Assembly: GCF_019331675.1 (NCBI RefSeq)
Contig: NZ_JAHBBJ010000011.1
Coordinates: forward strand, 44,441 to 108,440
Length of the DNA stretch: 64,000 bases
DNA from: Bifidobacterium miconisargentati
GTDB taxonomy: Bacteria > Actinomycetota > Actinomycetes > Actinomycetales > Bifidobacteriaceae
Reading direction: 5' to 3'
The translations under genes and the position numbers were made by a program. Below, piece by piece: positions 9,604 through 20,480 of the stretch (the stretch's first letter is position 1; the number at the start of each line of letters is the position of its first letter). The notes beneath the pieces were generated by a model, which saw only the letters and a program-made list of their open reading frames with translations, was not told the DNA's origin and searched no databases.

Positions 9604-10161
9604 TCAGTTCTTTGCGGCCAGGGCCTTGGCGACGGAGTCCTTCAGACCCTCCCAGCCTAGCAGAGCGCACTTGATGCGCATAGGGTATTTCGATACGCCC
9701 TGGAACACCACGGCGTCGCCGAGCTCGTCCTCAAGGGCATCGTCGTTCAGACCGGCGCCACGCGATTCCATGAGCTGGTGGAACACCTGCTCCAGATGCA
9801 TGGCCTCGTCCACGGTCTTGCCGTCCACGAGATCGACCATCACGGACAGACTGGCCTGGGAGATCGAGCAGCCGTGGCCGTCCCACACCAGTCGTTCGAT
9901 GGTGTGCGGTTCGCTGTCGGACACCTCGACGTGCACGGTCGCCTCGTCGCCGCAGGTCGGATTGAACTGGTGCGATTCGCCCGGCGTGCAGTATTCATGG
10001 GTGGCGCGCACGGTGGTATCCGCCGAAGCGGCGTCCGCGCTTTGTTCCACGGCCGCGTCGGGAGCGAAGGACTCCCGGCCATGCGGATGCTTGGAGGCCT
10101 CAAGAATGACCTCCTGGTACATCTGCTCCAGTTCGTCGCCGCTCATGCCGTAATCACTCAT
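9604..10161 (-). CDS. sufU: SufU Fe-S cluster assembly protein
   Basis: This 185-residue SufU-type protein of Gram-positive bacteria is the zinc-dependent sulfur acceptor that stimulates the cysteine desulfurase SufS. Visible conserved cysteine sites are FNPTCGDE, GHGCSISQASLS and RIKCALLGWEGL, the three ligand positions of the family. A 25-residue insertion between helix 1 and the first Cys motif contains one extra CTPGESH segment. It is 14 bases downstream of sufS, its expected partner. Confidence 0.94.
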   Translation of the reverse strand: MSDYGMSGDELEQMYQEVILEASKHPHGRESFAPDAAVEQSADAASADTTVRATHEYCTPGESHQFNPTCGDEATVHVEVSDSEPHTIERLVWDGHGCSISQASLSVMVDLVDGKTVDEAMHLEQVFHQLMESRGAGLNDDALEDELGDAVVFQGVSKYPMRIKCALLGWEGLKDSVAKALAAKN

Positions 10162-10175
10162 ATGTCTGTTGTTCC

Positions 10176-11450
10176 TTATTCCACTCCAAAGAACTTGCGG
10201 ATACCCTTAGCCGCCTCGACCAATGCCTGCGCGTCCTCGACCGAATTGTAGACGCCGGACGAGGCACGGTTGGAGGCGTACAGGCCGAAGTGACGATGCA
10301 CGGGCTGGGCGCAGTGGTGGCCCACACGGATGGCGATACCCTGCGCGTCGATGAACTGGCCCACGTCGTGCGGGTGCACACCCTGGACGTCGAAGGCCAC
10401 GGTGCCGATGCGGTCCACATTCTCGCGCGGTCCCAGAATGCGAATGCCGTCGATGTCGCCGAGCTTCAGCAGTTCGGCGGCGATGGTCTTCTCATGGGCC
10501 TCGATGTTCTTCAGGCCGATGTTCATCATCCATTCGGCGGCCACGCCTGCGGCGACCACCTGGGCCACCGGCTGCGTACCGGCCTCGAATCGTGCCGGCG
10601 GGGCCATGTACTGGGCCTCGTGGTCCATGTACGCCAGTTCCACCATCGAACCACCGAAGTTGGCCGGCGGCAACGCTTCAAGCAGCTCGCGCTTGCCGTA
10701 CAGGAAGCCCACGCCGGTGGGACCGTACATCTTGTGCGCGCTCCAGGCGGCGAAGTCCACATCCAGCGCATGGAAATCGACCTTGAGGTGCGGCACGGAC
10801 TGGCAGGCGTCGAGGATGAACACGGCTCCGACCGCGTGCGCGCGGCGGATGATCGGGGCGATGTCCGTGATGGCGCCCGTGGTGTTGCCCACATGGGTCA
10901 CGGCCACCACCTTCGTGCGTTCGGTGATGACCTCGTCCAGGTTGTCGGTACGCACACGGCCGTCCTCGGTCAGATCAAGCCACTTGAACGTGGCACCGGT
11001 ACGGTAGGAAAGCTCCTGGAACGGCAGCAGCACGGAATGGTGCTCGGCGCGCGAGACGACGATCTCGTCGCCGGGCTTCAGGGCGAAGCGCTTGGCCTCC
11101 TCTCCCCCGCGGCCCAGCGAGGCGTTGCCGAAAGCCGTGGCCAACAGGTTCAGGCCAGCGGTGGCGCCGCCGGTGACGACGATCTCCTCCTCGCCTTCCG
11201 CCGCGTTGGCGCCGACCAGCCTGGCCACCTTGGCGCGGGCCTCCTCGAAGGCCAGCGTGGAGCGTGCGGCCAGTTCGTGGGCGCCGCGATGCACGCCGGC
11301 GTTGATCGTGCGGTAGAAGTCCGCCTCGGCGTCGATCACACACTGCGGCTTCTGCGAGGTGGCCGCGGAATCGAGGTACACCAGCGGGTGTCCGTGAATC
11401 TCCTGGTCCAGGATCGGGAATTCATCCCGAATCGCCTTGAAATCAACCAT
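10176..11450 (-). CDS. sufS: Cysteine desulfurase SufS
   Basis: This PLP enzyme removes sulfur from cysteine to form a persulfide for Fe-S assembly. The 424-residue protein has the PLP-lysine motif SAHKMYGPTG, the EHHSVLLPFQ segment, and the group II active-site Cys in RVGHHCAQP. The second of two adjacent ATGs (11450) is better spaced from the upstream AAGGGG. It is followed directly by sufU and preceded by sufC. The group II (SufS) rather than IscS assignment rests on the short Cys loop and the operon partners. Confidence 0.95.
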   Translation of the reverse strand: MVDFKAIRDEFPILDQEIHGHPLVYLDSAATSQKPQCVIDAEADFYRTINAGVHRGAHELAARSTLAFEEARAKVARLVGANAAEGEEEIVVTGGATAGLNLLATAFGNASLGRGGEEAKRFALKPGDEIVVSRAEHHSVLLPFQELSYRTGATFKWLDLTEDGRVRTDNLDEVITERTKVVAVTHVGNTTGAITDIAPIIRRAHAVGAVFILDACQSVPHLKVDFHALDVDFAAWSAHKMYGPTGVGFLYGKRELLEALPPANFGGSMVELAYMDHEAQYMAPPARFEAGTQPVAQVVAAGVAAEWMMNIGLKNIEAHEKTIAAELLKLGDIDGIRILGPRENVDRIGTVAFDVQGVHPHDVGQFIDAQGIAIRVGHHCAQPVHRHFGLYASNRASSGVYNSVEDAQALVEAAKGIRKFFGVE

Positions 11451-11533
11451 CATATTCCCCTTCGATACGTTGCGTTATGGCTGCCGGCCCCTGTTCTGTT
11501 CGGAGCCGGCAGCCGGTTGGATCAGCGGATGGA

Positions 11534-12313
11534 TCAGGCCAGGGCGGATTCGGAATCGGCGCCTTCGGGCAGATAGGCGTCGTAGCCGTTCTCCTCGAGC
11601 TCGTCGGCCAGTTCGGGGCCACCGGTCTTGACGAAGTGGCCGTCCGCGAACACATGCACAATGTCCGGCTTGATGTACTTGAGGATGCGGGTGTAGTGCG
11701 TGACCATGAGGATGCCGAACTGGTTGGCTTCCTTGGCGCGGTTCACGCCCTCGGACACGATGCGCAGGGCATCCACATCGAGGCCGGAGTCGGTCTCGTC
11801 GAGGATGGCGAACTTCGGCTTGAGGAGCTCGAGCTGGAGAACCTCGGCGCGCTTCTTCTCACCGCCGGAGAAGCCTTCGTTCACGGAACGGGTGGCGAAC
11901 TTCGGGTCCATCTTGAGGCGCTTCATGGCGGCGGACAAATCCTTGGTCCACTGGCGGATGCCGGGGGCTTCGCCGTCGATCTCGGTCTTGGCGGTCCTCA
12001 GGAAGTTGGTCATGGACACGCCCGGCACCTCGACCGGGTACTGCATGGCCAGGAACAGGCCAGCCTTGGCGCGCTCGTCCGGGGTCATCTTGAGGATGTC
12101 CTGGCCGTCGAGCAGGGCTTCGCCGGAGTCGACCACGTACTTGGGGTGGCCGGCAAGCGTGTAGGCGAGCGTGGACTTGCCGGAGCCGTTGGGGCCCATG
12201 ATGGCGTGGGTCTCGCCGGAGTGGACGGTCAGGGTCGCGCCCTTGAGGATCTGCTTGATGCCGTCCTTGGTTTCGACGTGGACGTGGAGGTCCTTGATTT
12301 CGAGTGTTGACAT
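11534..12313 (-). CDS. sufC: SufC Fe-S assembly ATPase
   Basis: SufC is the ABC-type ATPase of the SufBCD scaffold. The 259 residues include Walker A GPNGSGKST, the ABC signature FSGGEKKRAEVLQ and Walker B AILDETDSGLD, all standard for SufC. The start at 12313 has AGGAG seven bases upstream; the frame extends further back but only into the gap after sufD. It is cytosolic. Confidence 0.96.
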   Translation of the reverse strand: MSTLEIKDLHVHVETKDGIKQILKGATLTVHSGETHAIMGPNGSGKSTLAYTLAGHPKYVVDSGEALLDGQDILKMTPDERAKAGLFLAMQYPVEVPGVSMTNFLRTAKTEIDGEAPGIRQWTKDLSAAMKRLKMDPKFATRSVNEGFSGGEKKRAEVLQLELLKPKFAILDETDSGLDVDALRIVSEGVNRAKEANQFGILMVTHYTRILKYIKPDIVHVFADGHFVKTGGPELADELEENGYDAYLPEGADSESALA

Positions 12314-12377
12314 GTGTGTGCTCCTAAAAAATGTCTGCGATGTCTGTTTGGGCCGGGCCGCTTTCGGTGTCCCCGGC

Positions 12378-13616
12378 CTACTTGTCTTCGAGGACCTGCG
12401 CCATGGCGTCGCTTTCGCCACGGGCCAGTCGGCGGTCGATCACGTCCATGAGGTGTTCGGAGATGGCGGGTATGCCGATCTCCTCCACAAGTTCGCCGAA
12501 GAAGCCGCGCACCACGAGCTTGCGGGCCTCGGTCTCAGGGATGCCACGGGACTGGAGGTAGAACAGTTCCTCATCGTCGAAGCGTCCCACCGAGGAGGCG
12601 TGGCCGGCTCCGATGATGTTGCCGTTCTCGATCTCCAGGTTCGGCTCGGAATCGGCGATGGCGCCGGGGGTCAGCACCAGGTTGCGGTTGAGCTCGTAGG
12701 AGTCGGTGCCTGGGGCGGTGGGCTGGATGAGCGCGTTGCCCACCCAGGTGGAGTGCGCGCCCTTGCCGTCGAGCGCGCCCTTGTAGACCACACGGGACTT
12801 GCAGTCGGGGTGGTTGTGCACCACCATCGTGCGGTGCTCGATATGCTCGCCGGGATCCACGAAGTAGATGCCGAGCATGTTAAGGTCGCCTTCCGGGCCG
12901 CCGAAGTCCTGATCCATGCGGATGCGGACCACGTCGCCGCCGAGGGTCACCACGGAGTGGCGCAGGGATGCATCTTCGCCCACATGGATGCGGTGGTTGC
13001 CCACATGCTTGGCGGTCTTGTCCCATTCCTGGATGAACGTGGCGGAGACATGCGAGTCCTTGCCGGTGGTGATTTCCACGCCTTCGGCGAGGCGCGCGTC
13101 GCCGTCGTGTTCCACGACGACGTCCGCGTGGCACTTGTCCGCGGCCTTGATGACCAGGTGGAAGGCGTCGAGGTCCTCGCCCGCGCCATGCACCTTGACG
13201 AGCACCGGCTGGGCGATCTCGCCGTTCAGCTCGATGACCGTTGCGGTGGCGCCGGAGTTCCATTCGACGGCGGAGACGCGGTCGTTCGGTTTGGAGACGG
13301 TGCCGGAGGGGGCTTCGCCGAGCCTGACCTGGCTGAGCTTCACGCCTTCGGTCAGCGGCGAACCGTCGATCATCGAGACTTCGATTTGCGTCTCGCCGGA
13401 CGGCTTGAACACGTCGAAGAACTCGTTGATGCGTTCGATCGGCGTGTAGCGCCATTCGTCCTGCTTGCGATCCGGTGCCGGGAAGTCGTTCACGTCGAAC
13501 GAGCGGGCGGCATGGTCCACGGAGGACGGCATGGCCGCCGGGATGGCGTACGGGTCGTTCGGGTCCGCGACCGGGATGGAGATTTCCTTGACGTTCTTGG
13601 TTGCTTCGTTGGTCAT
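12378..13616 (-). CDS. sufD: SufD Fe-S assembly scaffold protein
   Basis: This 412-residue partner of SufB and SufC has the beta-helix core shared by the family. The C-terminal GHASSVGRFDDEELFYLQSRGI motif with the conserved His, and the ARKLVVRGFFGELVEEI tail, are visible. The ATG at 13616 is five bases from the sufB stop, indicating coupling. Confidence 0.95.
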   Translation of the reverse strand: MTNEATKNVKEISIPVADPNDPYAIPAAMPSSVDHAARSFDVNDFPAPDRKQDEWRYTPIERINEFFDVFKPSGETQIEVSMIDGSPLTEGVKLSQVRLGEAPSGTVSKPNDRVSAVEWNSGATATVIELNGEIAQPVLVKVHGAGEDLDAFHLVIKAADKCHADVVVEHDGDARLAEGVEITTGKDSHVSATFIQEWDKTAKHVGNHRIHVGEDASLRHSVVTLGGDVVRIRMDQDFGGPEGDLNMLGIYFVDPGEHIEHRTMVVHNHPDCKSRVVYKGALDGKGAHSTWVGNALIQPTAPGTDSYELNRNLVLTPGAIADSEPNLEIENGNIIGAGHASSVGRFDDEELFYLQSRGIPETEARKLVVRGFFGELVEEIGIPAISEHLMDVIDRRLARGESDAMAQVLEDK

Positions 13617-13620
13617 GGGA

Positions 13621-15117
13621 TCAGCCCACCGATCCTTCCATCTGCAGTTCCACGAGTCTGTTGAGCTCAAGCGCGTATTCCATCGGCAGCTCACGGCTGA
13701 TCGGCTCGACGAAGCCGCGCACGATCATGCCCATGGCCTCATCCTCGTTGAGGCCGCGGCTCATCAGGTAGAAGAGCTGGTCCTCGGAGACCTTGGAGAC
13801 CGTGGCCTCGTGGGCCATGGAGACGTTGTCCTCGCGCACGTCCACATGCGGGTACGTGTCGGAGCGGGAGAAGTCGTCCACCAGCAGCGCGTCGCACACG
13901 GTGGAGTTGGACGAGCCTTCCGCGCCTTTGACGATCTTGACCAGGCCACGGTAGGCGGAACGGCCGCCGCCGCGGGAGATGGACTTGGCCACGATGGTGG
14001 AGCTGGTATGCGGTGCCAGATGAATCATCTTGGCGCCGGTGTCCTGGTACTGGCCCTTGCCGGCGAAGCCGAGGGACATGGTGGAAGCCTTGGCGTACGG
14101 CTCGGCGAGGATGCAGGCCGGGTACTTCATGGTGGCCTTGGATCCGATGTTGCCGTCCACCCATTCCATGGTGCCGCCCTCGCGCACGTAGGCGCGCTGG
14201 GTGACGAGGTTGTAGACGTTGTTCGACCAGTTCTGCACGGTGGTGTAGCGCACGCGGGCATGCTTCTCCACGATGATCTCCACGATGGCGGCGTGCAGCG
14301 AATCCTCGGACCAGATCGGGGCGGTGCAACCCTCCACGTAGTGCACGTAGGAGCCTTCATCCGCGATGATCAGCGTACGTTCGAACTGGCCCATGGCCGG
14401 GGTGTTGATGCGGAAGTACGCCTGCAGCGGGATGTCCACGTGGACGCCCTTGGGCACGTACACGAAGGAGCCGCCGGACCATGCGGCGGTGTTCAGGGCG
14501 CCGAACTTGTTGTCCTCGGGCGGCACCACGGTGCCGAAGTACTTCTTCACGAGGTCAGGGTATTCGCGCACGGCGGTATCCGTGTCCACGAAGATCACGC
14601 CCTGCTTCTTCAGGTCCTCTTGGATGGAGTTATAGATGACCTCGGACTCGTACTGGGCGGCCACGCCGGAGACCAGACGCTTCTTCTCCGCTTCGGGGAT
14701 GCCAAGGCGGTCGTAGGTGGAGCGGATGTCGTCGGGCAGCTCGTCCCAGCTCTTGGCCTGCTTGTCGATCGGCTTGACGTAGTACTTGAAGTCGTCGGCG
14801 TTGAAGCCGGAAAGATCCACGCCCCAGTTGGGCATGGGCTTGTCGAGGAACGCCTTGAAGCCGCGCAGACGCATGTCCAGCATCCACTGAGGCTCGCCCT
14901 TGTCGGCGCTGATGGCACGCACGACGTTCTCGTCGATGCCTCGCTTGGCCGCCTCGCCGGCCGCGTCGGAATCATGCCAGCCATAGCTGTAGTCGCCGAA
15001 CTGGCTGATGATCTCGTCATCCTGTTTGATCTTATCCTCGTTGACGCGGGAACGATCGGCCACGTACTGGCTCATCTCCACGTCAGCGGCGGCGTTCGGT
15101 GCTGTGTTGTCGGTCAC
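13621..15117 (-). CDS. sufB: SufB Fe-S assembly scaffold protein
   Basis: This is the main scaffold protein on which the Fe-S cluster is built. It contains the SufB hallmarks [35 protein letters not shown] and the C-terminal [19 protein letters not shown] place the start at the GTG at 15117 (reading MTDNTAPN, 498 residues), which has purine-rich AAGGCAGGAAG upstream. An ATG further upstream at 15132 is an alternative. First gene of the operon; actinobacterial SUF operons usually begin with a sufR repressor, which is absent here. Confidence 0.94.
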   Translation of the reverse strand: MTDNTAPNAAADVEMSQYVADRSRVNEDKIKQDDEIISQFGDYSYGWHDSDAAGEAAKRGIDENVVRAISADKGEPQWMLDMRLRGFKAFLDKPMPNWGVDLSGFNADDFKYYVKPIDKQAKSWDELPDDIRSTYDRLGIPEAEKKRLVSGVAAQYESEVIYNSIQEDLKKQGVIFVDTDTAVREYPDLVKKYFGTVVPPEDNKFGALNTAAWSGGSFVYVPKGVHVDIPLQAYFRINTPAMGQFERTLIIADEGSYVHYVEGCTAPIWSEDSLHAAIVEIIVEKHARVRYTTVQNWSNNVYNLVTQRAYVREGGTMEWVDGNIGSKATMKYPACILAEPYAKASTMSLGFAGKGQYQDTGAKMIHLAPHTSSTIVAKSISRGGGRSAYRGLVKIVKGAEGSSNSTVCDALLVDDFSRSDTYPHVDVREDNVSMAHEATVSKVSEDQLFYLMSRGLNEDEAMGMIVRGFVEPISRELPMEYALELNRLVELQMEGSVG

Positions 15118-15156
15118 CTTCCTGCCTTCCATCTCGTTTCGCACATAGACATAGTC

Positions 15157-15175
15157 CTAGGTAAACTTAGCAGAA
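15157..15175. promoter_or_regulatory. Candidate operator upstream of the SUF operon
   Basis: CTAGGTAAACTTAGCAGAA contains an imperfect 14-bp palindrome (CTAGGT-AA-ACTTAG). It partly resembles the DtxR/IdeR iron box in its TAGGT half-site, matching about 11 of 19 positions by eye. It lies 40 bases upstream of the sufB start, where a repressor could block transcription. The resemblance is suggestive only. Confidence 0.3.
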
Positions 15176-15318
15176 CCCATGGGAAACACTACCAATCACG
15201 GCAAATAATGATTGTGCGTTTCATTACAGGCATACGCCGCCCGTCACCGGAACGCAAGGGGTCATGCGGATTCGTTCATCCGACGGCGGTATGACCGGAA
15301 ACCGGCATGTGTTCCGGC

Positions 15319-16905
15319 TCACACCTGGATATGCACGCTGGTGCCCATGTTGCACCAGCCGTAGAACCATTCGGCCACGTCCCAGCCGATGCCCACGCAG
15401 CCGTGCGAGGCGTTGGCGATGTACGGCATGGATGCGTCTGCCACGTATCCGCCGGCGATGCGGTGGATCGCGCAGCCGGAGGAGAAGTAGTTCACGAAGC
15501 CCACGCCCTTGACGTCCCATTTCTCCACGGTGCCGTCGGCGAGGTTCAACGTGCCGCTCATATCCTGGCTGGGCAGCTTGTACCAGATGTTGAAGTCGCC
15601 GGTGGGGGTGCACATGAGGCCCACGCATTCGCCGGTGATGTTGTCGTTGCCCTGGGCCACCACCACGTTCAGGGTGTTGACCACCTTGTCGTTCTCATAG
15701 GCGTACAGCTTGCGGTCGGACAGGTCGATGACCACATGATGGGTCACCTTGACCTCCTGCTTGGGATCCACCTTGCCGTCGACCGTGATGGAGGACGCAC
15801 CTTCAGAGAAGGCCTTGGCGAGCTTGGCGCCCACGCTCCGGTCCGCGCCTTCGGTGATGGCGATGCCATCATGACCCTCGGTTTCGGTGCCGAGTACCTG
15901 ACCGGCATTGTCCACCACGAGCTTCTTGTCCTCACGTTCGAGCTTGAGGTTCGGCTTGATCTGTTCGTCGTAGTGCTTCTGGAGCTTTTCCGCGTCGAAG
16001 ACCACATATCCATTGCGGGTTTCGGTGTCCCTGAGCTTGGCCTGCCGGTTGGCATTGATGCTCATTGCGGAAGCCAGAGCGGGCGCGTCGATGGTGGCGA
16101 TGGCCTTGTCCGCCACCTTGATGCTCACCTTCTGGCTCACGATGTCTTCCAGCGTGGATTTCACCGTTTCGGCGATCTCGTCCGTCACTGTCGGCTCGGT
16201 CACATCCAGCTGGACGCGAACCGTATTGGGCTGGGACGCTCCGAGCGAGGTCAGCGAGACGATGGCCTGCTCGGCGATGGCGGTGGCGTTCGCTCCCTGA
16301 CCGTTCTCCCCCGCGACCACATCGAAACCGTTTTTGGCGTCATTGAGTTTGACCTGCGCGTCCACAGGCTCGTTGACCTCGATGCCGAGGGCCTTGTCCA
16401 CCACGGTGCCGTCGGCGAGCCTGGCATCGAGCTCGGGAGACACGTCCTTGGTGATCCAGAACGCATACCGCTGCCAGAGGGCGTCATCGCGCTTGGCATT
16501 GAACACTTCGGATGCAATGGCCTCGCCATCCAAATCCACGCCGAGATCGGCAAGGGTGAAGGACGCGGATTTGCCCTCGTATGTGGCCTTGACCGCCGTG
16601 TTCCTCACCTGATCGTTGATGGTATCCGCAATCTCCTGTTCGGTTTTGCCCATCACGGAATTGCCCCACAGGGTCGTGCCGGGCAATACATGATCCTGGA
16701 AGAACCATATGCCCGTGCCTCCCGCGGCACCAACCGCCACCAGTAGACATGCCAGTACCGCCCACGGCCAGACGATGCGTTTCTTACCGGTTGCGGCAGT
16801 GTCCGAGGCATCGGCCATCTCCATCATCAGGGTCTCCTCCGCGGCCGGACCGCTGCCGTTCACCGGGCTCATCGCCTGAGTTGGGTCGTCGTTGTACTCG
16901 CTCAT
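15319..16905 (-). CDS. L,D-transpeptidase (YkuD) with membrane anchor
   Basis: The protein is 528 residues. A cytoplasmic stretch of about 45 residues leads to one membrane helix (about 46-70). About 280 residues of repeated beta-type domain follow, of the kind annotated as putative peptidoglycan-binding (PG4). The C-terminal YkuD catalytic domain carries HRIAGG and SHGCVGI, containing the active His and Cys. Such enzymes make 3-3 crosslinks or attach proteins to peptidoglycan outside the membrane. It stands alone between the SUF operon and pyrG. Confidence 0.92.
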   Translation of the reverse strand: MSEYNDDPTQAMSPVNGSGPAAEETLMMEMADASDTAATGKKRIVWPWAVLACLLVAVGAAGGTGIWFFQDHVLPGTTLWGNSVMGKTEQEIADTINDQVRNTAVKATYEGKSASFTLADLGVDLDGEAIASEVFNAKRDDALWQRYAFWITKDVSPELDARLADGTVVDKALGIEVNEPVDAQVKLNDAKNGFDVVAGENGQGANATAIAEQAIVSLTSLGASQPNTVRVQLDVTEPTVTDEIAETVKSTLEDIVSQKVSIKVADKAIATIDAPALASAMSINANRQAKLRDTETRNGYVVFDAEKLQKHYDEQIKPNLKLEREDKKLVVDNAGQVLGTETEGHDGIAITEGADRSVGAKLAKAFSEGASSITVDGKVDPKQEVKVTHHVVIDLSDRKLYAYENDKVVNTLNVVVAQGNDNITGECVGLMCTPTGDFNIWYKLPSQDMSGTLNLADGTVEKWDVKGVGFVNYFSSGCAIHRIAGGYVADASMPYIANASHGCVGIGWDVAEWFYGWCNMGTSVHIQV

Positions 16906-17012
16906 GGCTTCTACTTTCTGCCGTAGTCTGCGTCTCCCCTGCAGTCTAGCAAACTTGTATCAGCCCGGTAAAAATTTTCCGACACGGACGGAAACAAGCC
17001 GTTTTCATACCA

Positions 17013-17059
17013 AAAGGGGCGGTGAAATCTCCCTTGACGAGAGACTTCACCACCCCTTT
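17013..17059. terminator. Terminator downstream of pyrG
   Basis: A long imperfect stem (AAAGGGGCGGTGAA paired with TTCACCACCCCTTT) has a loop of about a dozen bases. On the minus strand the stem ends in TTTT, so it can terminate pyrG transcription. Confidence 0.75.
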
Positions 17060-17110
17060 ACGGATGGCCGTTCAGCGCGAACCCGTCGCGTCGAACCTCA
17101 GCTCATCGGC

Positions 17111-18781
<1,671 letters not shown>

Positions 18782-18851
18782 GGGATTTCATCCTATCACC
18801 GGTCTATGACGCGGCGTGTTCGATGATATTCGGGTATTCGGCCCACCGATG

Positions 18852-19025
18852 TCAGTCAGTCTTGTCGATGCTGAACACGGCGATCGCCTTGGCCGAGTTG
18901 GTGACGGAGAAGGTCACCAACTCATATCCCTGCCGCGCCATTTCATTGGCGGTCTTCTCCAGCTGCTCGGCCATGCTTGTGGCCCTCGGCGCGTAATTCA
19001 ACACCACTGCCTTGTACTGCTTCAT
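18852..19025 (-). CDS. Small DUF4177-like protein
   Basis: A 57-residue protein starting MKQYKAVVLNY has the pattern of DUF4177: a short strand, a helix (LEKTANEMARQ), then GYELVTFSV and a final strand. The start at 19025 has a purine-rich site upstream; another in-frame codon at 19064 would add 13 residues. It lies downstream of, and in line with, the zinc-ribbon membrane genes and may be co-transcribed. Function unknown. Confidence 0.6.
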   Translation of the reverse strand: MKQYKAVVLNYAPRATSMAEQLEKTANEMARQGYELVTFSVTNSAKAIAVFSIDKTD

Positions 19026-19102
19026 CGGAATCCCCCCTCGCTGTATTCCAACGGGCAGCTTCATTGTAAATCGATATGGATACCGTATATCCGACGTTTT
19101 GC

Positions 19103-19759
19103 TTATTTTCTTTCCAACACGATATCCAATGAGCTGCCGTCATAAGACCATGTGGCTTTGATGCCGTCCCATGAATCGGTTTGTGTACCATCCAATGCAC
19201 GGGTATTACCCATCTTCGTCCGTACGGAATCGGGCGTGTCAAGTTCACTGAGCAGGCACGAAGTCACGTCATCAGACAAATAAGTCGCCGTAATCGTCAT
19301 CGTCCTACCGCCATCGGTCACTTCGAATGCCTTGTACTTTTCGGCGAAATCCCATGTATCGGAATCCACTTGGCTCTCGCACGCACGTACGGCCCTCGGA
19401 AACACATCGCGATGCTGTACCATATTGATGCCGACCACGGCTATGACGAATACGGAGATCGACGCCACAATAATCGTCAGATTACGCTTTTTGGCCTCTT
19501 CCAGATTATTCCACCAGCCTCGCGATTGCGGAGCTGCTGCTATCCGCGCAGACTGCGCATTCGTCACAGACTGAGCGGGCGGCATCATGGGAGCTGTCGC
19601 GGCTTGGGATACCGTCGGACCGACAGTCCTGCCATTAACGAATGACGCGGGATCAGTTCCTGTCGTTCCCGCATTCCCCGTAATCAAACGGGTACCGCAC
19701 TTCATGCAGAACCCTTGATCGGGTGCCGTAGCCTGCGTTCCGCACTTATGGCAAAACAT
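19103..19759 (-). CDS. Zinc-ribbon membrane protein, single pass
   Basis: 218 residues. Residues 3-21 form a zinc ribbon with two CxxC pairs (FCHKCG and FCMKCG). A Pro/Ala/Gln-rich linker leads to one membrane helix at about 93-114 and an extracytoplasmic domain of about 100 residues. The zinc ribbon would face the cytoplasm. I see no enzyme motif. It has a good AAAGGAG site. It is one of four neighbouring proteins that begin with the same kind of ribbon; base composition is more A/T-rich than the flanking pyrG and aro genes. Confidence 0.75.
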   Translation of the reverse strand: MFCHKCGTQATAPDQGFCMKCGTRLITGNAGTTGTDPASFVNGRTVGPTVSQAATAPMMPPAQSVTNAQSARIAAAPQSRGWWNNLEEAKKRNLTIIVASISVFVIAVVGINMVQHRDVFPRAVRACESQVDSDTWDFAEKYKAFEVTDGGRTMTITATYLSDDVTSCLLSELDTPDSVRTKMGNTRALDGTQTDSWDGIKATWSYDGSSLDIVLERK

Positions 19760-19837
19760 CGTGCTCTCCTTTTGTGAAAAATGTGTATTCCGCCATATGG
19801 GCGACAGTTGTCGATATCGTTAACGCAACGATGAAGC

Positions 19838-20422
19838 TCATTCGTCTTTGCTGCTGATCAACAACAATATGCCGCTGACAATGTTGACGAAGATGAGATC
19901 GCATACAGCGAATGTCGTGGTATTAGGCTTTTCACCTTGGTACATCGACCAACTATGCAACGTCATTGGAATCATCCACGACAAACAGATCAGGAACAAT
20001 AACCCCATCGGATTGAATTCGGCCAAACTGCCCAACCCTATAAACGCATATCCCACCGAAAAGACAACATTGGCAATACATGCGCCGAATCTCAGCCCAT
20101 TATCCCGCTCGTTTCTAATATAGCCTTTTGGTATGAACTGCTTCGGCGGCGCAATCGGCGCATACTGCGATCCAGCTGACGTCATCCCATAAGGCTGAGG
20201 CCGGCCCAGCGGTGACGCACCAACCATCGACATGTCACCGAACACCAATCGGGTACCGCACTTCATGCAGAATTCCTGACCCGCTACCGTGGCTTTCGTT
20301 CCGCAGACATAGCAGAACACCGGTTGAGGTTCCGGGACATTTTCCCCGAGCGGAGTACCACACTTCGCGCAAAACTCCTGATCCGCACTGATGGTCGGCG
20401 TACCGCATGTCCTGCAAATCAT
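19838..20422 (-). CDS. Double zinc-ribbon membrane protein
   Basis: 194 residues from the ATG at 20422, which follows GAAGAAGG. Two zinc ribbons in tandem occupy about residues 3-22 and 37-56 (CRTCG/CAKCG and CYVCG/CMKCG). A Pro/Gly-rich linker follows, then a C-terminal half with three or four hydrophobic segments that looks like a small DUF4190/Yip1-like membrane domain. Function unknown. The duplicated ribbon is a direct sign of local domain shuffling within the cluster. Confidence 0.72.
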   Translation of the reverse strand: MICRTCGTPTISADQEFCAKCGTPLGENVPEPQPVFCYVCGTKATVAGQEFCMKCGTRLVFGDMSMVGASPLGRPQPYGMTSAGSQYAPIAPPKQFIPKGYIRNERDNGLRFGACIANVVFSVGYAFIGLGSLAEFNPMGLLFLICLSWMIPMTLHSWSMYQGEKPNTTTFAVCDLIFVNIVSGILLLISSKDE

Positions 20423-20480
20423 GTTCACCTTCTTCGGCGTTTATCCGTTATCTCCGTACTCGATCTCATTAATGAGAACG

